A DNA stretch of 64,000 nucleotides from JAOXRU01 sp965247735 (GTDB lineage Bacteria > Bacteroidota > Bacteroidia > Flavobacteriales > Flavobacteriaceae), in contig CBDFHN010000002.1 of the NCBI GenBank assembly GCA_965247735.1, positions 4,588,001-4,652,000 on the forward strand, given 5' to 3'. The notes below the pieces were generated by a model. It worked only from the letters and a program-made list of their open reading frames with translations, was not told where the DNA came from and did not search any database. This document shows, in pieces, positions 24,948 through 33,887 of the stretch (the first letter of the stretch is position 1; every line of letters starts with the position of its first letter). Made by a program: the position numbers and the translations under genes.

Positions 24948-26566
24948 ATTTTTTTAGGAATAACATAAAAATCTGCTTCAATTTGAAGATCAGAAATGTC
25001 TTTAGCTACTTTTTCTTCCTTCCAGATTGAAGTTGGGTAAATCCACTTCATTTTTTTTCCAAGAGCTACTTTTATGGGCATATCAAAATCAGTAACAATA
25101 TTTGTATATCTATAGGAAAGTTTATTGTTGGTAATTTTGTATTCTAAATTTGGAATTTTTATTGTTCTTAGGTACTGCTGAAAATAGGCGCTAAGATCTT
25201 TGCCAATTTTTTTACAGATATAGTCCTCTACTTGGGCAGTGGTAACTGTTTTATGATAAAATTCTGAATTCAGCCCTCTTAATGTTTCACGCCATAATTC
25301 ATCATCTTCAACCAAACATCTAATTTGGTGCAATATATTTGCTCCTTTATAATAGATATCGCCACCAGTTCCATTTACATTATAAGGACCTATTATGGGT
25401 TTTTTATTGAGTACTAACTTTCTTGTACCAGTTACATATTCGGCTCCAGCTTTTTTTCCAAAATAGTAGTCTACAAAAAGCGATTCGGAATAGGCTGTAA
25501 AGCTTTCATGGATCCACATATCGGCAGTATCAATATTGGTGATATTATTAGCAAACCACTCGTGTCCTGCTTCATGAACAATAATGAAATCAAATTTTAA
25601 TCCCCATCCAGATTCTGATAAATCTCTTCCTAAATACCCATTTTGATATTTATTACCATAGGTTACTGAACTCTGATGTTCCATTCCTAAATAAGGTACT
25701 TCAACAAGTTTAAAACTATCTTCATAAAAAGGATATGGGCCGAACCAATGCTCAAAAGCTTTCATCATTCTTGGTGCTTCTTTAAATTGCTTTTTTGCCT
25801 TTTCTAAATTTTCTCTTAACACAGCATAATTCATTTCTAAAGGCCCTTTTTCACCATCATATATTTCATTAAAAAACACATAATCACCTATGTTTACATT
25901 CACACCATAATTATTAATTGGGTTTTTCACCAGATAATGAAACGTTTTTGTAGTTGCATCAGAAGTTATTTTTTCTAGTTTTCCATTAGATACGTTAACA
26001 AGGTCTTTAGGTACTTTAACACTTATGCGCATGCTGTCTACTTCATCGTACATATGATCTTTGTTTGGCCACCAGACACTTGCTCCCAATCCTTGGCAGG
26101 AAGTTGCTATAAAATGTTTTCCGTTGCTATCTTTTTTCCAAGAGAATCCGCCATCCCAAGGTGCTCTAATTGCTTCTTTAGGGTGTCCAGAATAATACAC
26201 CGTGATTTCTTTAGTCTCACCAACTTTTTGTGCTGCAGTTAGTGTTACAATATGTGCATTAATGTTAGATTCAAACGAAAGTTCTTTGCCATCTTGTACA
26301 ATCTTTGAAATTTGCATGGGTGGCTGCAAATCAATTTGCATTTTAGAATTAGAACTTAATACTTTGTATTGAATTGTATTTTTTCCTTCAATAAATTTTT
26401 GATCTGGTTTTACTGCTATATCCAAGTGATAATAAGAAAGATCCCACCATTCTCTTTCTGGAGTAATACTACCTCTAAGGGTATCTTGAGCAGTAAATTG
26501 TTCTTGAGAATAGCCAGAAGAGAATACTGCTAGCAGTAGCAGTGTAACAATAACTTTAAGTTTCAT
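24944..26566 (-). CDS. M1-family aminopeptidase, exported
   Basis: The 540-residue protein has a signal peptide ending near SGYSQ (residue 20). An N-terminal beta domain precedes the catalytic domain. The substrate-binding motif appears as GMEH at 294-297, where GAMEN is usual. The zinc site is HEAGHEW at 331-337 with the second glutamate Glu354 in WIHESFT. The C-terminal helical ERAP-type domain is missing, so this is a short periplasmic form, as often seen in Bacteroidota. It should cleave N-terminal residues of peptides. It lies in a run of exported peptidases. Confidence 0.92.
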   Translation of the reverse strand: MKLKVIVTLLLLAVFSSGYSQEQFTAQDTLRGSITPEREWWDLSYYHLDIAVKPDQKFIEGKNTIQYKVLSSNSKMQIDLQPPMQISKIVQDGKELSFESNINAHIVTLTAAQKVGETKEITVYYSGHPKEAIRAPWDGGFSWKKDSNGKHFIATSCQGLGASVWWPNKDHMYDEVDSMRISVKVPKDLVNVSNGKLEKITSDATTKTFHYLVKNPINNYGVNVNIGDYVFFNEIYDGEKGPLEMNYAVLRENLEKAKKQFKEAPRMMKAFEHWFGPYPFYEDSFKLVEVPYLGMEHQSSVTYGNKYQNGYLGRDLSESGWGLKFDFIIVHEAGHEWFANNITNIDTADMWIHESFTAYSESLFVDYYFGKKAGAEYVTGTRKLVLNKKPIIGPYNVNGTGGDIYYKGANILHQIRCLVEDDELWRETLRGLNSEFYHKTVTTAQVEDYICKKIGKDLSAYFQQYLRTIKIPNLEYKITNNKLSYRYTNIVTDFDMPIKVALGKKMKWIYPTSIWKEEKVAKDISDLQIEADFYVIPKKI

Positions 26567-26617
26567 ATCCTTGTTTTTTATAATGCAATACTAATTTGAT
26601 GGATGAATATAAATAAT

Positions 26618-26653
26618 TTAAATAATAGAAATGATATCATTTCTATTATTTAA
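26618..26653. repeat. 36-bp perfect palindrome upstream of the M1 peptidase
   Basis: Each arm is 18 bases (TTAAATAATAGAAATGAT and its reverse complement) with no loop, centred at 26635/26636. It lies 52 bp upstream of the M1 start and about 70 bp downstream of the M28 stop, both minus strand. There is no T run directly after it, so an operator or a cruciform is at least as likely as a terminator. Confidence 0.8.
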
Positions 26654-26724
26654 TAATAATGGATAATATTTCATTTAAATTTCACCATTTTTCATGGTTG
26701 ATGATTTGAAGATGTTTTATATAA

Positions 26725-28056
26725 TTATCTCAAAATTCCAGAGGGAAAAGTGACTAAACTTTCATGCCCATCTTTACCAATAGCAGCAACCCCAAAAAAG
26801 TAATTGTCAATTACGATACCTTTTAAGGAATGTTCTGTGGTGTTTTTTACATATTTAAAATTATCCCAGGTTGGAGATGTTGTATCTCTCCAATAAATTT
26901 TATAGCCTACAGCATTTTTAACAGCATCCCATTTTAGCTTTGCAGATGCTTGTACGATACCACCAATTTTTACATTTTTAGGAGCCAAAGGAGCCCAAGC
27001 TATTCTTGCCAAATTAATAGCATTTACTGCAGTTAACTTTGTGCAATAATCAAAATTAACATAAGCGAGTTTATCACCATACTCAATTCCGTTTTCTGTT
27101 CTAATATCTTGATGTTGCTGTGTGTAGTTTTCATGTGCCTCCATAATTCGTACTCCTGCAAATCCAGCATCGTTAAAAGGTCTATGATGTCCTCCTCTTC
27201 CAAAACGATCTAATCTGTAGATTAATTTCGGATTCATTTCGGGCATATATGTTTTTGTAGTTTTGTAAATATACCTAGCTAGTTGTCTAGAAACGCCATC
27301 AACTTCACCACCAGTATATCTTCTTGAATTCCGTTGTTTTTCGGTTTCTGTTACAGGAACTGGTTCCGAGAAAATACGGAATGTTCTATTATCAATTACT
27401 CCATCTACGCCTTTTATATTGCCAATCATATCATTATTGATGATTCCAATAATATTCCATCCTTTTTCTTTGGCATAAGCAGCTAGTCCTTTTCCACCGA
27501 ATAGTCCTTGTTCTTCACCAGCCAAACCAACATAAATAATACTATTATCAAATTTGTATTTGGAGAGCACACTTGCAACACTTATTGTTCCTGCCATTCC
27601 AGAAGCATTATCATTAGCACCAGGAGAATCAGAAGTGAAATTGTTTGGATCAGAAACTCTAGAATCAATATCACCACTCATGATAATAAAATCATTTGGA
27701 TTTTTTGTTCCTCTTTGGATAGCAACAACATTATTTACCCATACATCATGAACTATTCTAGCATTTTCTCCTTTTTTGACAAAGTTTTTCTGAAAAAATA
27801 CCTCTAAACAATTGTTGCAATCTTTTGAGATATTATCAAATCTTTTTTTTATCCATTTTCTGGCAGCACCAATACCTCTTGTTTTAGAAACAGTATCACT
27901 TAATGTATGCCTTGTTCCAAAATTAACTAATGAAGTAATGTCGCTAGTAATCGTTTTGGTCGAAACGGCATCTACAATATTATAAATCCGAGTATCCGTT
28001 TGCGCATTAACAATAAATGAAAATGCGATGAAAATTAAAAATAATGTTTCTTTCAT
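26725..28056 (-). CDS. M28-family exported metallopeptidase
   Basis: The 443-residue protein has a signal peptide ending IVNAQ (residue 19). The peptidase domain shows SGDIDSR where most M28 enzymes have a His at the first metal ligand (GHxDS). The other ligands follow in order: SPGANDNASG, AGEEQGLFGG (general base and Glu ligand), NNDMIG and a late MEAHENY. The last 90 residues form a fibronectin-III-like domain (APKNVKIGGIVQASAKLKWD). It is probably an aminopeptidase acting outside the cytoplasm. The His-to-Asp change may mark a subfamily rather than a loss. Confidence 0.87.
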   Translation of the reverse strand: MKETLFLIFIAFSFIVNAQTDTRIYNIVDAVSTKTITSDITSLVNFGTRHTLSDTVSKTRGIGAARKWIKKRFDNISKDCNNCLEVFFQKNFVKKGENARIVHDVWVNNVVAIQRGTKNPNDFIIMSGDIDSRVSDPNNFTSDSPGANDNASGMAGTISVASVLSKYKFDNSIIYVGLAGEEQGLFGGKGLAAYAKEKGWNIIGIINNDMIGNIKGVDGVIDNRTFRIFSEPVPVTETEKQRNSRRYTGGEVDGVSRQLARYIYKTTKTYMPEMNPKLIYRLDRFGRGGHHRPFNDAGFAGVRIMEAHENYTQQHQDIRTENGIEYGDKLAYVNFDYCTKLTAVNAINLARIAWAPLAPKNVKIGGIVQASAKLKWDAVKNAVGYKIYWRDTTSPTWDNFKYVKNTTEHSLKGIVIDNYFFGVAAIGKDGHESLVTFPSGILR

Positions 28057-28258
28057 GTGTCTATATTATTTTATTAAATCGGTCAAATGATATATCCTTT
28101 ATTGGTCATCTCCTTAGGTATAGATACTTTATAGATGGATGTTTTTTATTGGTCACATGTGTTCCTTTAGTTTCATTACTCACAATGATTTTTATAGGAA
28201 TTCATGTACATATGTTTTTCTTGGTAGTAAACTTCTTAGCATGCTCGTTTCATAGTGG

Positions 28259-29434
28259 TTATTTTATAAATGTAACTTTACTAATAAGACCATCTGTAAC
28301 CTCGTATACTGCTACAATGGTGAATGTTTTTCCATTCATTATAGCTTCTTCATGATCAATAACTTTATTGCCAATACATATTCTTTTTTTAATAGTGCAG
28401 TGCAAGTCTGGAGTGTTTTTAAAAAAGCCAGCATAATTTTTTCGCATACTTTCTTGACCTTCTGAGCTTAGCTTTTCGGGAAAATTATAAATTTTTATGT
28501 TTTCAGTATAGGTAGCCATAAAAGCATTAATATCTCTGGCATTATAAGCGTCTAGCTGTTTTTGGACAATATGTTCAGCCGATTGTTCGGCAACAATTGC
28601 TAATTTTGTAGCATCAGGGCTAACAGTCAAGCGACTTATTTTTTGCAGGCCAATATTTTTGGGAAGCGGTATTTTTATCCAATTTTCATCAACTTTGGGA
28701 TTGAACTTGTATAAATCACCATCCTTCCCCATAAGTATGGTCCCGTTTGGAGTCCAACACATATCTTCACTTTTTGCCAATGTATTGCATATGAGTTCTT
28801 TTTTTCCATTAGAAGGGTTAAGAGAATTAATGGTCCAGTTTTCTCCTTTTTTACTAATATAACTTATGAGTTTTGAGTTCGGAATTTTATGAAAAGATCT
28901 TCCAATTTGAGTGTCAAAAGTTTTGCTTTTATGGTTTTTGATATTCGAAACAACTAATGAAGATGGTTTTCCTAAAACAAAAGATACAATTGTTTTTTTA
29001 TCACTCCAAGTATGGTATCCAATTACCAAATCGTTAACTAATGGTTTAGATTCTCCTGTTTCGATTGCATAGCGATACAACAATTGCTTACCATCTTTAT
29101 CTAACCTAATTGCAGATATTTCTTTTTTGTTCGGCATTAGTACGGGAGAGTATTCACCTCCAGGAGTGTTAGAAATCCAGGTCTTTGTATTTGTTGCGAT
29201 AGTATAACTTAGAATATCTGTTTGTTTATTTCTAGTTGAAGCGTAGAGTAAAGTGTTATTGTCTGAAAATGAGGGTTGACTATCATAACCTTCATTATTA
29301 GAGATGTTTTTTGGATTAGCAATGTTGATAGTATTGTTTTCGATTTTTAAATCAAAAAGAAAAATTTCTGGGTTAGATTGTGCAGTTAAGATGCCTATAG
29401 TTAGGCTGCATACAAAGGCGAGTGCTTTTTTCAA
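28259..29434 (-). CDS. TolB-like propeller fused to an NTF2/SnoaL-like domain, exported
   Basis: The 391-residue protein has a signal peptide ending near TAQS (residue 20). Residues 30-280 form a TolB/PD40-like propeller (NEGYDSQPSFSDNNTLLYAS, GGEYSPVLMPNKKEISAIRL). From about 283 a SnoaL/NTF2-like alpha+beta barrel starts: QLDAYNARDINAFMATYTEN, then EGQESMRKNYAGFF and the closing strand VYEVTDGLISKVTFI. SnoaL-like domains usually sit alone as small enzymes or binding proteins. The fusion to a propeller is unusual. Minus-strand neighbours are exported peptidases; the M28 gene follows 200 bp downstream. Confidence 0.82.
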   Translation of the reverse strand: MKKALAFVCSLTIGILTAQSNPEIFLFDLKIENNTINIANPKNISNNEGYDSQPSFSDNNTLLYASTRNKQTDILSYTIATNTKTWISNTPGGEYSPVLMPNKKEISAIRLDKDGKQLLYRYAIETGESKPLVNDLVIGYHTWSDKKTIVSFVLGKPSSLVVSNIKNHKSKTFDTQIGRSFHKIPNSKLISYISKKGENWTINSLNPSNGKKELICNTLAKSEDMCWTPNGTILMGKDGDLYKFNPKVDENWIKIPLPKNIGLQKISRLTVSPDATKLAIVAEQSAEHIVQKQLDAYNARDINAFMATYTENIKIYNFPEKLSSEGQESMRKNYAGFFKNTPDLHCTIKKRICIGNKVIDHEEAIMNGKTFTIVAVYEVTDGLISKVTFIK

Positions 29435-29591
29435 GATGGTAGTTGTTAGTTGTCTAGTTTTTAAAGGTAATAAATTGAATTGTAATTAATACAAAACAAC
29501 TTGTTTTAAAGTTTTGTAACCTTTACTTTTTATATTTTCTTTTGAAAATGGTTATCTTTAAATGTTATTTATAGAATTATAAAATATTGAT

Positions 29592-30365
29592 ATGAAGATT
29601 GATAAACGTATTGGAAAGCGTAAAGGGACCATTGTTTTTATTCATGGTAGCTCTTCTTCTCCTAGAGTATTTAAAGAAGTTATGGAATCTTCAGAAATTG
29701 AATGTACAAGAATAACGGTAGAATTACCTGGTCATGGACAAAATACTAGCAATGAGTTTAAAGAAGAAGATTTTTCTTTTGCGTCATACTGTAAAAAACT
29801 AATAGCAGCTATAAATTTATTTGATGATGATATTTTGCTAGTGGGGAACTCTTTAGGTGGGCATTTAGCAATAGAAATTGCTCCAAAAGTAAAGCGAATT
29901 AGGGGTTTAGTTATTTTTGGAACTCCACCTGCCAAAAAACCTATTAATTTTGACGAGGCTTTTCTTCCTGTACCAGCGCTGCAAACTTTTTTCACGGAAA
30001 ATCCGTCAGAAATCGATATTGAATTGGCTGCTGAGATCGCAGTTTATGATAAAATTAATGCCAAGAGTATTAAGGAAGATTTTAAGCAGGCAAATCCCTT
30101 AGTACGAAAAAATATAGCTTTTGACATATTAAACGGAAAATTTTCTGATCAATTTAAAATCTTTACTACATTAAAAGTTCCTAAGTTTATTATTGCAGGT
30201 GTAAATGATCCAACAGTAAACCCTAAATATCTAGTGGATGTACAAAAAAAATGTAAAACCAGTTGCGAAATCATTAAGTTTAAAAATTGTGGACATTATC
30301 CTAGTTTGGAAAAACCAGAAGAATTTATTGAGACATTAAAAGAGATAATCTCTAAAGTCTTTTAA
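29592..30365 (+). CDS. Alpha/beta hydrolase
   Basis: The 257-residue cytoplasmic protein has the fold markers in order: IVFIHGSSSSPRVF (oxyanion region), then the nucleophile elbow GNSLGGHL with Ser near residue 87, then GVNDPTVNP (acid) and a C-terminal GHYPSLEKPEEF with the catalytic His. The triad looks complete. The substrate cannot be predicted. It is read away from the peptidase cluster and ends two bases before a dispersed hairpin repeat whose first stem can act as its terminator. Confidence 0.88.
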   Translation: MKIDKRIGKRKGTIVFIHGSSSSPRVFKEVMESSEIECTRITVELPGHGQNTSNEFKEEDFSFASYCKKLIAAINLFDDDILLVGNSLGGHLAIEIAPKVKRIRGLVIFGTPPAKKPINFDEAFLPVPALQTFFTENPSEIDIELAAEIAVYDKINAKSIKEDFKQANPLVRKNIAFDILNGKFSDQFKIFTTLKVPKFIIAGVNDPTVNPKYLVDVQKKCKTSCEIIKFKNCGHYPSLEKPEEFIETLKEIISKVF

Positions 30366-30463
30366 TCCCTCATTGAGGGTTTAATTCCCCGAGGCTTGCC
30401 TCGAAATGAAAAATGTTTTTTCGGAAGCATACCTCGTACCCTTGGGTTGAGGTTGTTGATTAA
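30363..30463 (+). repeat. Dispersed hairpin repeat, family 2, copy 2
   Basis: CCCTCA/TGAGGG (30367-30372 and 30374-30379) is followed by a T-rich tail. GAGGC/GCCTC (30391-30402) and CCTC..CCC/GGG..GAGG (30432-30452) come next. Compared with copy 1, the second stem has T-A replaced by G-C, and the inner part of the third stem has GGG/CCC swapped to CCC/GGG. Both keep pairing. Confidence 0.7.
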
Positions 30464-30498
30464 TAATAGGAGCATGCTAAAAAGCTAATTGTCCAAAA

Positions 30499-31200
30499 AT
30501 GATTAATAGAGAACTACATACAGAAGACGAGTTTATTACAGGAAACCAGCACTATGCTTTTAAGCTAAGGCAACTGTATTATACAGATAAAGCATTGTTT
30601 GATAAAGTAAGTGAATATCTTCCTTTTCCAGTTCATATCAATCATAAAAACAGCTTAGATATTACTTATGCTAATAATGGAGCTCAAAATTTAGGTCCTG
30701 AGATAGATGCACTAATAGAAAATGGATATTCTTATTTACCTGAAATATCTTGCCCTTTACTTTTAGAACGTACTATTTCTAAAATTAATGAATTTAAAAG
30801 TAGAGCCGATAAAGATGAAGTTTGCGAATACCTGCAACAATTAAGGGTACGGAATAAAATGACTTATTTTTTTTCAAATAAGTTAAATCTAACTGAAAAC
30901 CAATTTTTTAATGTTTCCTATTTTGTTGAAGATATGGGAGCTATGGGAAAATTGATAAAAAAAATAATAGGACCTTTACATAACAATCAGAATATTTGGA
31001 AAAGCTTTCAATCATTAACCAAGCAAGAAAAAGTTGTTTTAAAATTACTTGCCGAGGGGTTTTCTAATAAAGAAATTAGTCATCAACTTTTTATTGCTTT
31101 TGAAACGGTAAAAGTGCATAGGCGTAATATTTATAAAAAATTGGATGTGCATAAAACAAGCCAATTGGTTAGATTTGCCATGGTTTTAGATATTATTTAA
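30499..31200 (+). CDS. LuxR-type transcriptional regulator 1
   Basis: The 233-residue protein has an N-terminal domain of about 160 residues that I do not recognise (FPVHINHKNSLDITYANN, CEYLQQLRVRNKMTYFFSNK; perhaps PAS-like). A C-terminal LuxR helix-turn-helix follows: LTKQEKVVLKLLAEGFSNKE, then IAFETVKVHRRNIYKKL. There is no receiver domain with conserved acids, so control is probably by ligand or protein contact. A close paralogue follows 6 bp later, so the two are co-transcribed and may form a heterodimer. The upstream repeat and spacing suggest a promoter between 30465 and 30498. Confidence 0.87.
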   Translation: MINRELHTEDEFITGNQHYAFKLRQLYYTDKALFDKVSEYLPFPVHINHKNSLDITYANNGAQNLGPEIDALIENGYSYLPEISCPLLLERTISKINEFKSRADKDEVCEYLQQLRVRNKMTYFFSNKLNLTENQFFNVSYFVEDMGAMGKLIKKIIGPLHNNQNIWKSFQSLTKQEKVVLKLLAEGFSNKEISHQLFIAFETVKVHRRNIYKKLDVHKTSQLVRFAMVLDII

Positions 31201-31206
31201 AAAAAT

Positions 31207-31899
31207 ATGAAGCCACATACTGAGAAAGAACTTTTAACTCAAAACCAGCAATATGCTTTTAAATTGAGAGAATTATATTTTACTGATGAAAAACTTTTTT
31301 ATCAAGTAAACGAGTACCTTCCATTTCCAGTACATATAAATAAAAAAAACAGTTTTGATATTTATTATACAAATAATAGATTTAATAATATAGGTCCAGA
31401 AATGGACATGCTTTTAGAAAAAGGACAGGCCTACTTGCCAGAAATGTCTTGCCCACTACTTTTAAAAAATGCAACGCGTACTGCTAATCGGTTTAATAAG
31501 AGAAATGATGTAGATGAGGTTTGCAACCATCTTCAACAAATTAGAGTACGGAATAAAATGACTTATTTTTTTTCAAATAAATTAATTCTTGACAAGGAGA
31601 TGTATTTTAACATATCGCACTTTGTTAAAGATATGGGGGCTATAGGAAGATTAATTGAAAATATTTTGGGTCCTGTTCATCAGAATCAAGTAGTTTGGAA
31701 CCGTTTTCAATCCCTAACTAAGCAAGAAAAAAGAATATTAAAAATGCTTTCTAATGGAAAAACAAATTCAGAAGTTGCAGACAACTTATTTATTTCTTCA
31801 GGAACAGTAAAAACCCATAGACGTAATATCTATAGAAAACTTGATATTCATAAAACTTCAGATTTAGTAAGATTTTCTTTAGTACTAGAACTACTCTAA
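31207..31899 (+). CDS. LuxR-type transcriptional regulator 2, tandem paralogue
   Basis: The 230-residue protein matches its neighbour along its whole length, including QYAFKLRELYFTDEKLF, PFPVHINKKNSFDI, RVRNKMTYFFSNKL and the LuxR helix-turn-helix (LTKQEKRILKMLSNGKTNSE, SSGTVKTHRRNIYRKLDIHK). It is a tandem gene duplication that has diverged in most positions, so it is not recent. A terminator follows at 31938. The regulon is unknown. The nearest downstream gene is a large lipoprotein that could be a target. Confidence 0.87.
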   Translation: MKPHTEKELLTQNQQYAFKLRELYFTDEKLFYQVNEYLPFPVHINKKNSFDIYYTNNRFNNIGPEMDMLLEKGQAYLPEMSCPLLLKNATRTANRFNKRNDVDEVCNHLQQIRVRNKMTYFFSNKLILDKEMYFNISHFVKDMGAIGRLIENILGPVHQNQVVWNRFQSLTKQEKRILKMLSNGKTNSEVADNLFISSGTVKTHRRNIYRKLDIHKTSDLVRFSLVLELL

Positions 31900-31937
31900 A
31901 TATATTATAATCGAACTTTTTTGCATTATTAAAGTAA

Positions 31938-31963
31938 AAAATACCCCTTTCAGGGTATTTTTT
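31938..31963 (+). terminator. Intrinsic terminator after the LuxR pair
   Basis: AAATACCC (31939-31946) and GGGTATTT (31953-31960) form the stem with a CTTTCA loop, and the T run continues to 31963. Confidence 0.85.
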
Positions 31964-32054
31964 ACAAGACATGCTATTGTTAATTTTGTTGTGCCCATAT
32001 GAAACTTAATACTACTTAAGATTAAGTATAATCAATAACATTAAAAACAGACAG

Positions 32055-33749
32055 ATGAAACATGTAAAAATTATAATGCTATCACTCTTTTCGCTATTAC
32101 TATTCTATGGTTGTAACAGTGAGGATGATTCAAATGATGCAGTAGTAAAAGAAAATGTTGTAGCAACAGCTTCTAAAGAGGTAAAAACCTACCAGCTTAT
32201 AAGTTTAAGTAGAATAAAAGAAGTTAGTTTATCTCAAGCTTATAAAGCAGATTTTGGAGGAGAAGAAATAAAAATAACTAAAAACTCCGACAGTACTTTA
32301 GTATTTTCTGTACCAAATGTAGAGAATGGCAAACATGTTTTAACATTTGATTTGGGTTCGATAACATTTAATGTGGAAAGAACTTTTGTGGAGGACGAAT
32401 CTGGTCTTATTGCAAATGTATTTGCATCATTTGATGTAGAATTGGAAAACGTGACTACGGCATCTTCTGAAGAAAAGGAACAAGCTAGAGTTTTTAAGGA
32501 TAATGTTCTTTCGTTATTTAATTCTTTAAGTGCTGAGGAAAAGCATCAAACAACGATGTATTATGAATCAAATAAAGCTGTTTTTCATCAGTTTAAAGAA
32601 AATTTATATTATAATTTAAATGGCTCAACAACTTTAAAGGCAAGACAAACAGAATGTTCTATATACCCGTCTAGAGCGTTTTATGATTGTACATCAGAAA
32701 ATTTATCTGAATCTTTAGGAGAAATGAATGAAGCATTAAAAACACAAAAGGATATGCTTGTTGCTGCGGGTGTATCTGCAATTTTAATTCTTAACCCAGC
32801 GACATCCTTAGTGGGGTTGGCAGTGAGTGGAGTTTCATTAGCAATGGCTGGGTATTTATTTATGTTAGAAGTTAAACCAGCTTGGCTAAAACTCAAAGGG
32901 GATATAGGTCCATTTTTAGAAGCTAGATTTATACTATTACCAGAAGGATTGTTTTTATTAATCAGAGATCAATTTATTAGTGACGTAAGTATGGATTCTA
33001 ATATTGATGCAGAATTAAGATCTATAGATTCTGATGATGAAAACTTGTCGGAAGAAGTAGGAGGTTTTATTAGTTCGTTAAATGCATTAAGAGGTTATTG
33101 GGATAATGTAAAGAAGGTGTTTGGGGATATGCCCGATTATACTGAAGGTGTTGAAGCTATTGACTTAGAAACTGATGAAATTATAATTTCAGGTATTTCC
33201 AATGCAAATGTGGAATTAATATCACAGAGTGGTGAATATATTAAGTTTAAATCTCTATCAGGAACAAACGAAGATTTTTCATATACCATTACTGTTAATA
33301 AAAATGGATTTATAGAAAGTAAAACCATAAATGCTTCAGTTATTACTGGAATAGACTTATCAGGAACATGGACAGCCAGTTATACCACTTCAAGTTGCAG
33401 TATAGGCGAATTTCCTGTTGGGAGAACGGCAAGTTTTGTTTTTAATGACAATAATACCATTACTTTTTTAGGTCAAGATGCTGATTTTAATGATGATATT
33501 ACTGCTAACAGTTATAGTGTTGTAGATGGCAAGTTAGAAATACAGATCAGATCGGCGGAGAGTTTTTCTTATAATTGCGATTCGGTAGATTACAATACTA
33601 CCGAAAATGGAGCAATTTCCTATTATGGAGATTTTAACAATGGTAATTTTAGCGGAACCTATACTTATGTTTTTATAGAAACGCCAAACAATACATGTAT
33701 TGAGGATAATATCAATTGTTCTGGTAACATCGTTATTTCTAAAAATTAA
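32055..33749 (+). CDS. Large lipoprotein of unknown function with a hydrophobic helical segment
   Basis: The 564-residue protein starts with a lipoprotein signal ending LLLFYGC (Cys20). Residues 60-120 are beta-rich. At about 235-275 there is a hydrophobic, glycine- and alanine-rich stretch (VAAGVSAILILNPATSL, then VGLAVSGVSLAMAGYLFML) long enough for two helices packed as a hairpin. Two cysteine pairs (ECSIYPSRAFYDC, and SSCSIG with later NTCIEDNINC) may form disulfides. The last 120 residues look like a lipocalin-type or META-like beta domain (GIDLSGTWTASYTT, NGNFSGTYTYVFIE). No family is recognised. The hydrophobic middle is odd for a lipoprotein and would allow insertion into a second membrane. 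Confidence 0.75.
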   Translation: MKHVKIIMLSLFSLLLFYGCNSEDDSNDAVVKENVVATASKEVKTYQLISLSRIKEVSLSQAYKADFGGEEIKITKNSDSTLVFSVPNVENGKHVLTFDLGSITFNVERTFVEDESGLIANVFASFDVELENVTTASSEEKEQARVFKDNVLSLFNSLSAEEKHQTTMYYESNKAVFHQFKENLYYNLNGSTTLKARQTECSIYPSRAFYDCTSENLSESLGEMNEALKTQKDMLVAAGVSAILILNPATSLVGLAVSGVSLAMAGYLFMLEVKPAWLKLKGDIGPFLEARFILLPEGLFLLIRDQFISDVSMDSNIDAELRSIDSDDENLSEEVGGFISSLNALRGYWDNVKKVFGDMPDYTEGVEAIDLETDEIIISGISNANVELISQSGEYIKFKSLSGTNEDFSYTITVNKNGFIESKTINASVITGIDLSGTWTASYTTSSCSIGEFPVGRTASFVFNDNNTITFLGQDADFNDDITANSYSVVDGKLEIQIRSAESFSYNCDSVDYNTTENGAISYYGDFNNGNFSGTYTYVFIETPNNTCIEDNINCSGNIVISKN

Positions 33750-33766
33750 AAAGCAATGTAATAAGG

Positions 33767-33793
33767 AGCCCTCTTTTTTTTGGAGGGCTTTTT
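33767..33793 (+). terminator. Intrinsic terminator after the large lipoprotein
   Basis: AGCCCTC (33767-33773), a T-rich loop and GAGGGCT (33783-33789) are followed by TTTT. Confidence 0.88.
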
Positions 33794-33887
33794 AAGATAT
33801 ATATTATTTTACTAGCGAATACTTTTTGGAGATGAATTAGCCGAAATGGAGGTGTTTTCAATGATTTATTTAATCGACAAGATTCAA

